Source of the DNA: Oscillospiraceae bacterium
GTDB taxonomy: Bacteria; Bacillota; Clostridia; Oscillospirales; Oscillospiraceae
Direction of reading: 5' to 3'
Assembly: GCA_017416685.1 (NCBI GenBank)
Contig: JAFQBN010000002.1
Span: 124,001-188,000 of the forward strand
Length of the DNA stretch: 64,000 nucleotides
Shown: one piece after another, positions 54,729 through 63,077 of the stretch
How the letters are laid out: each line of letters begins with the position of its first letter
How positions within the stretch are numbered: the first letter of the stretch is position 1
The notes under the pieces: generated by a model
The model's input: the letters and a program-made list of their open reading frames with translations, nothing else
Database searches by the model: none
What the model was told of the DNA's origin: nothing
Made by a program: the position numbers and the translations under genes

Positions 54729-56891
54729 TCAACGCACTTCTTCCCGGCGGATGATCTCGTCCTGTCCGCGCTGGCACAGGTCCACAAACACCGCGCTGTA
54801 GCCCGTAATGCGCACCAGCAAATCCTTGTGCTGTTCCGGATGCTCCTTGGCGTGGCGCAATTCCTCTGTGTCGGCAACGCTGATTTGCAGCTGCATGCCG
54901 CCCTGGTCAAAATAGGACTCAATCAGGGCCTTCAGCCGCATTTTTCCCTCTTCCCCAGCCACCATAGACCGGCTCAGGCGCAGATTCAGTACGCCGGAGT
55001 GAATGCGGTCAAAGGGCAGCTTGGCCACGGAGTTGAGCATGGACGTGACACTTTTTTGATAGCCCACCGTGGGCGAAAAATGCTCGCTGAGCGGCTCCCC
55101 CGCCAATCGGCCATCCACCGTAGCTCCCATGCGGGAGCCAACCCGGATATGGAACATATCGGCATTGCCGGCATTCAGCGTGTAGATATCCCGCTGTCCC
55201 CGCTCGTTGGTCGCCTCCCGATCCACCGCATCCAGCAGCGTGTTCATCAATCGGCAGGCGTGCTCGTCGGCAAGCCTATCCCCGGTTCCGTACTTAGGTG
55301 CCTTGCGGCAGTAGTGCAGCAAGTCCTCCGCGCCTTCGAAATTGCGCTCCGCCGCCTCCAACAGCTGGGGCAACGTGCAAATCTTCTTCTGAAATACCAG
55401 GGTATCAATGGCGCACAGCATATCCGTGGCCGTACCGATGTGGCGCAGACGGACGTAAACCGCCGGGTACTTGGCCGCGCCGTTTGCCATTCTGCGTCCG
55501 CTTCGAATGGTGCCGCCCATGAAGCAATCCTTGATACCCAACATTCCGTCCGGCGCAACCTCCCCGGAGCAATATTGAGCGCGGTAGGCCTCAAAGGTGG
55601 GGCGCAGCTGGCCGGTAAAGGTCCGGTCCACCTCGGCAAACAGCTCGTCCATATTGGCGTAATCGCTCCGCGCCTTCAGGGTTCGGTTCAAAATCGTCGG
55701 CATGCTGTCACAGCACTGGTCAAAAATGCTGTAGCCGCCGTCAATCTCCGGCCAATTACAGGGATAGACGCTATAGTTGATGGCGTTATGCTCCTCGATT
55801 CCGATGTGCCGCTGGGCGGGAATCATGGTTTCGTCATTGTATAGAATCAGCGAGGCATTCTGTTGCATTTTCTCACACAGAATATTCCACAGTTCATCGT
55901 GGCGATCCCCGGTGTAGCGGCAGATGTAAATGGGGTTTTTCAGTTCCGGGTGAATGTGTTTGGCAAACAACAGGGTTAGCGGATTTTCCTTGTGGTTGCG
56001 CGTGTTGCTGTAACCACCAAGGAGAATGTATGCCGGCGAATCATACACCGGATTGCGCTGCCAGCCGGTGAAAATATAGTCCGCTTGCAGCTCGGCCATC
56101 TGATGCTCGCCGCGCCCCAGATGCAGGCTCAGCTTGGCGGAGAAATCGTCAATCAGCGCACCGGCCAGTTCCTCGGTCAGCGCACCGCTGTTCAAGTCGT
56201 TTTCGTACAGGGACAACAGGGTGTTGTCCAATCGTCCTAGGGTCAGGCAGCAGTTGGTTGTGCCAATGTGAGCCAAGTAAATGGTGTACACAAACAAAAT
56301 CAGCTGCAGCGCCTCGTGGAAGGTGCGCGGCGCGCCCTTGACAAGCTGTTCACAGACTTCTGCGCTGACCAAATGACCGGCCGCACGCGCCGCCTTGCCA
56401 TAGCGCTCGATGTACAGCACAACCGCCCGGTGCACCCACAGCATGCCCTCAAATACCAGGATGATGTTCGGGTCCGCCCCCTCGTCGCGGGCCGTCTGCA
56501 GGTTCTGCTCCGTCTGGCGCAACAAACCCGCAATGCCTTCTGCCACAATCAGTTCCCAATCGAACATCGTGTGACCCCAAGTGCCTTCAAAGGGGCAACC
56601 ATCCTTGTGGCTTTCCTGCAGACGTTCCAGCTTTTCCTGCTCCTCCGGCGTGGGTACGTGATCATCGTACCGACCAAGGAGCAAGTCGTATTCTTCTATG
56701 GGCAACGAGGCTCGTTCCAAAATGTAGTAAAGGCCCTTACCCTGCTGCAACGGCTGGGGCAAATCCGCCACCGCGTCCCACGCCGCAAAGCGCAGGAAAA
56801 AATGCTCCAGCATGGTGCTTTCGGGGGACTTTTCGCGCAACAAACGCGCCCCAATTTCGATGGACTTTTTCGCTTTCAGCAGTTCGGTCAT
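54729..56891 (-). CDS. Glycyl radical enzyme of unknown substrate (PFL-like)
   Basis: This 720-residue protein is a PFL-like glycyl radical enzyme. The glycyl loop near the C-terminus, RITGYSAVFVDL (Gly at about residue 697) followed by QRGQDEII, is intact. The thiyl cysteine is probably Cys378 in YSVYPCNWPE, about 319 residues before the glycine as in known members, but the motif is neither GCVE (dehydratases, decarboxylases, C-N lyases) nor CC (pyruvate formate-lyase). It is shorter than typical members (about 760-850). The start at 56891 follows GGAGGTGA; the ATG at 56921 lies upstream of the predicted transcript start. It pairs with the activase and sits between tsf and pyrH. The reaction is unknown. 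Confidence 0.9.
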   Translation of the reverse strand: MTELLKAKKSIEIGARLLREKSPESTMLEHFFLRFAAWDAVADLPQPLQQGKGLYYILERASLPIEEYDLLLGRYDDHVPTPEEQEKLERLQESHKDGCPFEGTWGHTMFDWELIVAEGIAGLLRQTEQNLQTARDEGADPNIILVFEGMLWVHRAVVLYIERYGKAARAAGHLVSAEVCEQLVKGAPRTFHEALQLILFVYTIYLAHIGTTNCCLTLGRLDNTLLSLYENDLNSGALTEELAGALIDDFSAKLSLHLGRGEHQMAELQADYIFTGWQRNPVYDSPAYILLGGYSNTRNHKENPLTLLFAKHIHPELKNPIYICRYTGDRHDELWNILCEKMQQNASLILYNDETMIPAQRHIGIEEHNAINYSVYPCNWPEIDGGYSIFDQCCDSMPTILNRTLKARSDYANMDELFAEVDRTFTGQLRPTFEAYRAQYCSGEVAPDGMLGIKDCFMGGTIRSGRRMANGAAKYPAVYVRLRHIGTATDMLCAIDTLVFQKKICTLPQLLEAAERNFEGAEDLLHYCRKAPKYGTGDRLADEHACRLMNTLLDAVDREATNERGQRDIYTLNAGNADMFHIRVGSRMGATVDGRLAGEPLSEHFSPTVGYQKSVTSMLNSVAKLPFDRIHSGVLNLRLSRSMVAGEEGKMRLKALIESYFDQGGMQLQISVADTEELRHAKEHPEQHKDLLVRITGYSAVFVDLCQRGQDEIIRREEVR

Positions 56892-56920
56892 GGGGGTCAC
56901 CTCCACCCTAATGTAAGACA

Positions 56921-56949
56921 ACTATATAGCCCCTCTCCCCCCTTGTCAA
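56921..56949 (-). promoter_or_regulatory. Promoter of the glycyl radical cassette
   Basis: On the minus strand a consensus TTGACA (56944-56949) and TATAGT (56921-56926) are separated by 17 bases, right after the tsf terminator. The expected transcript starts near 56914, leaving a leader of about 23 bases. Confidence 0.8.
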
Positions 56950-56959
56950 GGGCTTTCCG

Positions 56960-57000
56960 CACAAAAAAGCCGCGCAGGCTGAATTGCCTGCGCGGCTTTG
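56960..57000 (-). terminator. Terminator after tsf
   Basis: The minus-strand stem AAGCCGCGCAGGC / GCCTGCGCGGCTT is followed by TTTT. It ends the rpsB-tsf transcript just before the cassette promoter. Confidence 0.88.
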
Positions 57001-57014
57001 GTTTGCGGGTTTAA

Positions 57015-57926
57015 TTACTTGATCATGGAAGCGACCTCGGCAGCGAAGTCGTCCACGCGCTTCTCAATACCCTCGCCCTTCTCAAAGCGCACAGCGCTGA
57101 CGAAGGTGACGGTGCCGCCCAGAGCCTTGGCAGCGGAAGCGATATACTTCTCGACGGTGAACTCGCCGTCCTTGACGAAGTCCTGCTGCAGCAGGCAGTT
57201 CTCGGCGTAGAACTTGTTCAGCTTGCCCTCGACGATCTTGACCTTGACCTGCTCGGGCTTGCTGGCCATCTTGGGATCGTTGTCCATCTGAGCCAGCATG
57301 ATCTTCTTCTCCTCGTCCAGGACGTCCTGAGTGACCTGGCTCTTGTCCCAGAAACGGGGGTTCAGAGCCGCGATCTGCATGGCAACGTCCTTGCCGATCT
57401 CGGTGGCGTCGATGCCGCCCTCAACCTTCAGGTTGACCAGCACGCCGATCTTGCCGCCGGCATGGATATAGGGAACGGAAGTGTTCTCAGCGAAGAAGAA
57501 GAAACGGCGAACCTTGATGTTCTCGCCAATGACCAGCACCATCTCCTGCTGCTGCTCGGTAACGGTCTTGTCGGTACCGGCATACTTGCAGGCCATCAGG
57601 GCATCCAGGTCGGCGGGCTTGTTGGCAGCCACGGTAGCGGCAACGCCCTTAACAAAGTCCACGAACTTCTCGTTCTTGGCAACGAAGTCGGTCTCGGCAT
57701 TGACCTCGACCACAACGCCCATGCCGTCCACGACGGCGGCGTAAGCCATACCCTCGGCGGCGATGCGGCCGGCCTTCTTGGCGGAAGCGGCCAGACCCTT
57801 CTCACGCAGGATCTCGATAGCCTTGTCGATGTTGCCCTCAGCCTCGGTCAGAGCCTTCTTGCAGTCCATCATGCCCACGCCGGTCATCTCGCGCAGGTTC
57901 TGTACGTCCTTAGCAGTAATAGCCAT
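57015..57926 (-). CDS. tsf: Elongation factor Ts
   Basis: EF-Ts regenerates EF-Tu-GTP. The 303-residue protein has the N-terminal UBA-like domain (VQNLREMTGVGMMDCKKAL), the conserved NAETDFVAKNEKF, and the two dimerisation subdomains. Codon use is strongly biased, as in highly expressed genes. It follows rpsB across a gap holding a perfect hairpin. Confidence 0.97.
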   Translation of the reverse strand: MAITAKDVQNLREMTGVGMMDCKKALTEAEGNIDKAIEILREKGLAASAKKAGRIAAEGMAYAAVVDGMGVVVEVNAETDFVAKNEKFVDFVKGVAATVAANKPADLDALMACKYAGTDKTVTEQQQEMVLVIGENIKVRRFFFFAENTSVPYIHAGGKIGVLVNLKVEGGIDATEIGKDVAMQIAALNPRFWDKSQVTQDVLDEEKKIMLAQMDNDPKMASKPEQVKVKIVEGKLNKFYAENCLLQQDFVKDGEFTVEKYIASAAKALGGTVTFVSAVRFEKGEGIEKRVDDFAAEVASMIK

Positions 57927-57965
57927 AGTAAATTACCTCCATAAATTTATTACATTTGTAAAGAA

Positions 57966-57997
57966 ATGAACGCCCGCCCAACCCGGCGGGCGTTCAT
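57966..57997 (-). terminator. Hairpin between rpsB and tsf
   Basis: A perfect 13-pair stem (57966-57978 with 57985-57997, GAACGCCCGCC type) with a 6-base loop follows the rpsB stop on the minus strand. Only a short T-rich tail (TTCTTT) follows, so it may be a partial terminator or a processing and stability element that sets the S2 to EF-Ts ratio. Confidence 0.65.
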
Positions 57998-58010
57998 AAA
58001 GTGCGCTTGA

Positions 58011-58739
58011 TTACTCGGCGGCTTCCTCAGCAGCCTCGGCAGCGGGGGCGTTGTCCACACCCTGCTTGCCCTCCTGAATGGCGTTGGCCATCACAGAGGC
58101 GATCAGCTTGATGGCGCGGATGGCGTCATCGTTGCCGGGAATGACGTAGTCGATCTCGTCGGGATCGCAGTTGGTGTCGACGATAGCAACAATGGGGATG
58201 TTCAGCTTGCGGGCCTCGTTGATTGCGTTGCGCTCCTTGCGGGGGTCAACGACAAACAGGGCGCCGGGCAGCTTGCGCATCTCGGTCACGCCGCCCAGGT
58301 ACTTCTCCAGCTTGGCGATCTCGCCCATGTGCTTGATAACTTCCTTCTTGGGCAGCATGTCGAAGGTGCCGTCCTCCTGCATCTTCTTCAGCTGGTTCAG
58401 ACGGTCCACGCGGCCACGCATGGTCTTGAAGTTGGTGAGCATGCCGCCCAGCCAGCGGGCGTTGACCCAGTACATGCCGACGCGCTCGGCCTCCTCACGG
58501 ATGGCGTCCTGAGCCTGCTTCTTGGTGCCCACGAACAGGATGGTCTGATCGTTGGCGCCCAGCTCGCGCACGAAGCTGTAAGCCTCTTCCAGCTTCTTCA
58601 CGGTCTTCTGCAGGTCAATGATATAGATACCATTGCGCTCGGTGTAGATGTAGGTGGCCATCTTGGGGTTCCACCGACGGGTCTGGTGGCCGAAGTGAAC
58701 GCCGGCCTCCAGCAGCTGCTTCATAGATACGACTGCCAT
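58011..58739 (-). CDS. rpsB: Ribosomal protein S2
   Basis: S2 is a small-subunit protein bound late at the head-body junction. The 242-residue protein has the signature [14 protein letters not shown] near the N-terminus, IHIIDLQKT-like [59 protein letters not shown] and [20 protein letters not shown]. The acidic, Ala-rich tail is common. It starts after AGGAGG and follows a structured leader. Confidence 0.97.
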   Translation of the reverse strand: MAVVSMKQLLEAGVHFGHQTRRWNPKMATYIYTERNGIYIIDLQKTVKKLEEAYSFVRELGANDQTILFVGTKKQAQDAIREEAERVGMYWVNARWLGGMLTNFKTMRGRVDRLNQLKKMQEDGTFDMLPKKEVIKHMGEIAKLEKYLGGVTEMRKLPGALFVVDPRKERNAINEARKLNIPIVAIVDTNCDPDEIDYVIPGNDDAIRAIKLIASVMANAIQEGKQGVDNAPAAEAAEEAAE

Positions 58740-58776
58740 AGTTTTTGTTTCCTCCTAAAATTTGTTTTTTACCTCT

Positions 58777-58837
58777 GGAATGTTCATCTCCCCTGCCAAC
58801 CTGACGCGGTCAGGCAACCGGCAGAAAATCCCATTCC
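58777..58837 (-). promoter_or_regulatory. Structured leader of rpsB
   Basis: On the minus strand three nested stems lie between the transcript start and the ribosome binding site: GGAATG/CATTCC (58832-58837 with 58777-58782), CTGCC/GGCAG (58820-58824 with 58793-58797) and CCTGAC/GTCAGG (58809-58814 with 58800-58805), with asymmetric internal loops and a CGC loop. This is the kind of structure used for autogenous ribosomal-protein control; binding by S2 is inference. Confidence 0.55.
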
Positions 58838-58854
58838 ATGCGTAATGCTCGGAT

Positions 58855-58883
58855 ATTTTAGCATAGTTATTTCCGATTTGCAA
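58855..58883 (-). promoter_or_regulatory. Promoter of rpsB-tsf
   Basis: On the minus strand TTGCAA (58878-58883) and TAAAAT (58855-58860) are separated by 17 bases; the transcript would start near 58848, with a leader of about 110 bases. Confidence 0.7.
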
Positions 58884-58912
58884 GCTTTTTTTCATCTTTT
58901 TTCCTTAAAACA

Positions 58913-59581
58913 TCAAAGGAATTGCTCGCCCTCCGCGTTCAGCGCCTTTTTGCGGTGGAAGGACACAAAATCCGGGGCATAATCGGGGAATTCCTCGCAG
59001 AAAGCCGCGCGGATCAGGTCCGGGTTCAGGCCGGGATTCTGGGCCGCCAGCACCACGTCGATCATCAGGGTATCCCGTCTGCTCTCCACGTGCCAACTCT
59101 TAATCAGAGGGATCAAGTCCACCTCGGTAAAGCCGGCCTTGGCTTTCTTAGACTTTTTGCGCACCACCACACTCTCCCGGCTGAGCAGCTGCTTCATGGC
59201 GTTCTCCACACCGAAGGGCGCGCCGGCTTCATAGGTAAAGGTGATGATGTAATTCAAATGGGTCAGCTGCTTGATAGGCCGATTGGCCTTGTAGCATTTA
59301 TGAATGGTAATGCCCTCGGGCAGGGCGGCGTTCATGCGGGCGGGAACCTCGTCCTCCCCCACCCCGTCCAGCAGGCCGAACTCCAAAATCTCGCACTCGC
59401 TGGAGAAACCAACAGACAGAGGCAGAGCGATAGACACAAAGGCATGGGGATTGAAGCCCTCGGTATGCTTGATGGGGATGTCCGCCCGGAAGAAGGCCCG
59501 CTGGAAGGTGCGCATCAGGTCAAGGTGGGAAATGTACCGGGCGCGGCCGGTCTTGGAAAACAGCAGACGATGCTCAGCCAT
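58913..59581 (-). CDS. TIGR03936 (DUF2344) radical SAM-associated protein
   Basis: This 222-residue protein matches the DUF2344/TIGR03936 family, which is normally encoded next to, or fused to, the TIGR03960 radical SAM protein, as here. It shows FSKTGRARYISHLDLMRTFQRAFFRA, GFNPHAFVSIALPLSVGFSSECE. The function is unknown; a link to RNA modification has been suggested by context elsewhere. The start at 59581 follows AGGGAGGTG and overlaps the upstream gene by 8 bases. Confidence 0.9.
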   Translation of the reverse strand: MAEHRLLFSKTGRARYISHLDLMRTFQRAFFRADIPIKHTEGFNPHAFVSIALPLSVGFSSECEILEFGLLDGVGEDEVPARMNAALPEGITIHKCYKANRPIKQLTHLNYIITFTYEAGAPFGVENAMKQLLSRESVVVRKKSKKAKAGFTEVDLIPLIKSWHVESRRDTLMIDVVLAAQNPGLNPDLIRAAFCEEFPDYAPDFVSFHRKKALNAEGEQFL

Positions 59582-61412
59582 TGCACACACCTCCCTCAAG
59601 GAACTTATTGGCGCCGCAGCCGGCGCAGCGGGTACGGCAGTCCGGCGTGGTCACGGACTGATAGCACAGCTCACGCTCGTGCCACAGGAACTGTCGGCTG
59701 ACACCCACGCTGGGGACGGACCAGGGGAACACCTCGTCCTTTTCCCGCACGCGGTGGGCATAGAAATCGCCGTCCAGACCGCAGGCGGAAAGGGCATCCA
59801 TCCAGCGCTGGAAGTCGAAATACTCGCTCCAGGAGTCGAACTTTGCGCCATGCTCCCACGCCCACTCGATCACATCGGCCAGGCGGCGGTCACCACGGGA
59901 GAACACCGCCTCCATATAGCTGGTCTCCGGGTCGTGCCAGTTGTAGGTGATGGACTTGTCCCGCTTCAGGGCATCCCGCAGCAGGTTCACCCGGCGCTGA
60001 TACTCCTCCACAGGGATCTGCGCCTCCCACTGGAATGCGGTGTGGGGCTTGGGCACAAACCAGGACGTGGACACGGTAATACGCACGCCCCGGGCCTTGT
60101 TGGGGGCGCACTCCCGCCAGGCAAAATACACCTTGCGGGCAAGGTCGGCAATGCCCAGCACGTCTTCGTCCGTTTCCGTGGGCAGACCCAGCATGAAATA
60201 GAGCTTCACGCCGTTCCAGCCGCCGGAAAACGCGGTGCGCACAGACTGGAGCAGGTCCTCCTCCCGCAGGTTCTTATTGATGGCGTCACGCAGGCGCTGG
60301 GTACCGGCCTCCGGTGCAAAAGTCAGGCCGCCCTTGCGCACCTTTTGCAGTCGCTCCATCAGATTCATGGAGAAGGTATCCGCCCGCATGGAGGGCAGAG
60401 ACAGACTGATATTGCGGGGTTCACAGTACTCCAGCAGATCGTCGCACAGGTCCACCAGACCGGGATAGTCGGTGGAGGACAGGCTGGACAGGGTCATCTC
60501 CTGATAGCCGGAGTCGTGGCAGGCCTCCCTGCCCATCTCGGCCAGTTTCTTGGCGTCCCGGCAGCGGACGGGGCGGTAGGCGTAACCCGCCTGACAGAAC
60601 CGGCAGCCGCGGATACAGCCGCGGAACAGCTCCAGCATCACACGGTCATGGACAATTTCCGTGGAGGGAATGATGGTCTTGACCGGGAAGTAGGCCTTTG
60701 TCATATCCTCCACAACGCGCTTGGTCACCGTGGCGGGAGCGCCGTCCATGGGGGTAATGGCGGCAACAGTGCCGTCCTCGTTATAAATCACATCGTACAG
60801 AGAAGGCACGTAAATGCCGGGAATCTGCGCCGCGCGGCGCAGAAACTCTTCCTTGTCCCAATCCTCGTCCCGGGCCTTTTTATAGAGGTCGATATACTCA
60901 AGGGTGACCTCCTCCCCCTCGCCCAGAACAAAGAAATCCACAAAGGGCGCAAGGGGTTCGGGGTTGTAGCAGCAAGTGCCACCCGCAACCACCAGAGGAG
61001 TCAGTTCGGTGCGCTGCTCACTGCGCAGAGGCAGACCGGCCAGATCCAGCATGTTCAGCACGTTGGTATAGGCCATCTCGTAGCCCAGAGAGAATCCGAT
61101 AATGTCGAATCGGTCGATGGGGTCACCGCTCTCCAGACCGTAGAGGGGTACACCCTCTTCCCGCATCTGGTCCTCCATATCACCCCAGGGGGCATAGACA
61201 CGCTCGCACCAGATATCCTCCCGCTCGTTCATCAGGCCGTACAGGATCCGGCAGCCCAGATTGGACATACCGATCTCGTAAGTGTCCGGAAAACACAGGG
61301 CATAGCGCAGGTCTACCTTTGCGGCATCCTTCACAACGGCATTATATTCTCCGCCGGTGTAGCGGGCGGGTTTTTGTACCTTGGGCAGAATTCGTTCCAG
61401 AGTTTGGTTCAT
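59574..61412 (-). CDS. TIGR03960 B12-binding-type radical SAM protein
   Basis: This 612-residue protein has an N-terminal B12-binding-like domain (about 20-190), then a radical SAM domain with the cluster motif CIRGCRFCQAGYAYRP (about residues 250-265), LSSTDYPGLVDL and TFAPEAGTQRLRD, and a C-terminal CRTRCAGCG. Its substrate is unknown. I chose the ATG at 61412 (MNQTLERILP); 61424 is an alternative and neither has a strong ribosome binding site. Its first 71 bases overlap the end of the M50 gene in another frame. Confidence 0.9.
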   Translation of the reverse strand: MNQTLERILPKVQKPARYTGGEYNAVVKDAAKVDLRYALCFPDTYEIGMSNLGCRILYGLMNEREDIWCERVYAPWGDMEDQMREEGVPLYGLESGDPIDRFDIIGFSLGYEMAYTNVLNMLDLAGLPLRSEQRTELTPLVVAGGTCCYNPEPLAPFVDFFVLGEGEEVTLEYIDLYKKARDEDWDKEEFLRRAAQIPGIYVPSLYDVIYNEDGTVAAITPMDGAPATVTKRVVEDMTKAYFPVKTIIPSTEIVHDRVMLELFRGCIRGCRFCQAGYAYRPVRCRDAKKLAEMGREACHDSGYQEMTLSSLSSTDYPGLVDLCDDLLEYCEPRNISLSLPSMRADTFSMNLMERLQKVRKGGLTFAPEAGTQRLRDAINKNLREEDLLQSVRTAFSGGWNGVKLYFMLGLPTETDEDVLGIADLARKVYFAWRECAPNKARGVRITVSTSWFVPKPHTAFQWEAQIPVEEYQRRVNLLRDALKRDKSITYNWHDPETSYMEAVFSRGDRRLADVIEWAWEHGAKFDSWSEYFDFQRWMDALSACGLDGDFYAHRVREKDEVFPWSVPSVGVSRQFLWHERELCYQSVTTPDCRTRCAGCGANKFLEGGVCNG

Positions 61413-62061
61413 GGTAACACGCATCCAATCTGTAAAAGTCAGTACAGACCATTTTACCTGTTCCGTGTCCCATTGACAAGTCTTTTTTCCGCCATTTTTC
61501 CACCCAATTCTTTACGGAGTACAGCAAAAGCCATCCGCCAATAATACACAACGTGACCCCGCCGCCTTTATCTATCACAACCGCCCCCACAGCCAGCGCA
61601 GCTGCCGCCAGTACTCTGTCCAGCCACATCTGCACGCGCATCGCATCGTCCGGATCGCCGACCATCGACCAAACACAGCGCAGGCTCCGCCCTCCGTCCA
61701 GCACGCCGATGGGCAATAGGTTAAACAGTCCCTGCGCCAGATTCATGCCCGCAAAAACCAGCCATCCAAGCTGCGCCGCGGCATAAGCCAGCATCAGATT
61801 GACCGCCGGGCCCGCCAGCGCGCAGCACAACTCCGCCGGATAGGACAGCACCCCCTCCACCTGCATCTGCGCCCCCACAGCAGACAGCCGCAAGCGACCC
61901 ACACGCCCGCCGCACAGCCGTATGACCAACCAGTGTCCCGCTTCGTGGGCCGCCGCAGCACAAACACCCAGAGTCAGCAAACTCTGGGTGTCACTGTAAT
62001 TCAGCCAGGCCATCAGCAGCAGAAAGCCGGCTGTGACCTCTACCCTGCCCAAACACAGCAT
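61342..62061 (-). CDS. M50 metalloprotease (SpoIVFB-like)
   Basis: This 239-residue membrane protein is an M50 site-2-type protease like SpoIVFB, which activates pro-sigma-K in the mother cell. It has AAHEAGHWLVIRL (HExxH at about residue 39), several membrane segments, LAGPAVNLMLAYAA and the zinc-ligand motif LPIGVLDGGRSLR (about 115-127). The last 40 or so residues (after KKDLSMGHGTGK) look unlike the family and overlap the TIGR03960 gene by 71 bases, suggesting a lost stop codon or a sequence error. The upstream M23 gene resembles SpoIVFA. Confidence 0.85.
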   Translation of the reverse strand: MLCLGRVEVTAGFLLLMAWLNYSDTQSLLTLGVCAAAAHEAGHWLVIRLCGGRVGRLRLSAVGAQMQVEGVLSYPAELCCALAGPAVNLMLAYAAAQLGWLVFAGMNLAQGLFNLLPIGVLDGGRSLRCVWSMVGDPDDAMRVQMWLDRVLAAAALAVGAVVIDKGGGVTLCIIGGWLLLYSVKNWVEKWRKKDLSMGHGTGKMVCTDFYRLDACYHEPNSGTNSAQGTKTRPLHRRRI

Positions 62062-62949
62062 TTACGCCTCCCGCAATGTAATGTAGTGCATGGGGTCCAG
62101 ACGCACCTGCCCTAAACGCACTTCAAAGTGCAGGTGCGGCCCGGTGGACTTGCCCGTAGAGCCAACCTGTGCTATCTGCTGCCCCGCCTTGACCTGCTCC
62201 CCCTCTTTTACCGAAATGCTTTCGCAGTGGGAATAAAAAGTCGAAACTGTATTTTCATGTTTCAGCTGTAGATACAGGCCGAAATCTTCACTCTCCCCCA
62301 CAAATTCCACCGTGGCATCCGCAAATGCCCGTACCGCCGTTCCTTTCGCTGCGCCGATATCCACCCCGCCGTGTACTGCGTAGGTCCCGATGGTCGGGTG
62401 GTCGCGATAGCCAAATGCCGAGGTGAGTTTCCCCTCTACCGGGTCTGCTGTCTCCAGTTCGCCAAGGTACAGTTCATTGTATGTGTAATTTTCCGGCAGC
62501 TCCTGCCCTTCCACAGCAAAGGTCTCCACGACGTCACCCACCTGATACGCCGGCGATTCCGGTTCAACTGCCGTCTGCGGCGGTTCATCCACCCTGACCG
62601 GCTCAGGCTGCAGAACCTGCACCGGCACATCCTCAGACTCCGTCTCCTGCTGTGCGCCAAACACCGTCACGCAAAACTGTTCCAAACCCTCCAGCAGATC
62701 TTTCTCATCTGTCATCGTACCGCCCAGAGCCGCAAATGCTGCCCGGAAATCAATATTTCTCTCGATCACACCCAACAGCTGCGGGCCTACCTGCGCCACA
62801 CGTTCCGGGAACGCCCCTTTTCCTATGTAAAGCACCAGAAACAGCACGGTGCAGACGACCAGCTGTGTCAGCTGTCTGCCCCTATCCCGCTTCACATCGC
62901 CTCCCCGGTGCTTCACCGCCGAGCTTGTTTCATTCAATCGCACCCGCAT
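62062..62949 (-). CDS. Membrane-anchored M23 peptidase-like protein (SpoIVFA-like)
   Basis: This 295-residue protein has a basic N-terminus, one membrane segment (LVVCTVLFLVLYIGKGAF, about residues 27-45), a variable acidic/proline stretch (about 100-150), and a C-terminal M23 domain (AVHGGVDIGAAKGT, HCESISVKEGEQVKAGQ, STGPHLHFEVRLG). The start at 62949 follows GGGGGA. Directly upstream of an M50 protease this matches the SpoIVFA-SpoIVFB arrangement; alternatively it is a SpoIIQ-like protein. The M50 start lies right after its stop. Confidence 0.85.
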   Translation of the reverse strand: MRVRLNETSSAVKHRGGDVKRDRGRQLTQLVVCTVLFLVLYIGKGAFPERVAQVGPQLLGVIERNIDFRAAFAALGGTMTDEKDLLEGLEQFCVTVFGAQQETESEDVPVQVLQPEPVRVDEPPQTAVEPESPAYQVGDVVETFAVEGQELPENYTYNELYLGELETADPVEGKLTSAFGYRDHPTIGTYAVHGGVDIGAAKGTAVRAFADATVEFVGESEDFGLYLQLKHENTVSTFYSHCESISVKEGEQVKAGQQIAQVGSTGKSTGPHLHFEVRLGQVRLDPMHYITLREA

Positions 62950-63011
62950 GTCCATTCCCCCTTTATCCCAACTGTATTCCTTCGGGCAGGAAATTATAAC
63001 ATCCAGGCAGG

Positions 63012-63045
63012 AAAACAGCCGCCCCATCGTTCGGAGCGGCTGTTA
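63012..63045 (-). terminator. Terminator after nagA
   Basis: The minus-strand stem AACAGCCGCTCC / GGGGCGGCTGTT (with one mismatch-tolerant inner pair) is followed by TTCC, just downstream of the nagA stop. Confidence 0.7.
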
Positions 63046-63077
63046 ATCAGTTCTTGTAAAGCAAATTCACTTTCCAG

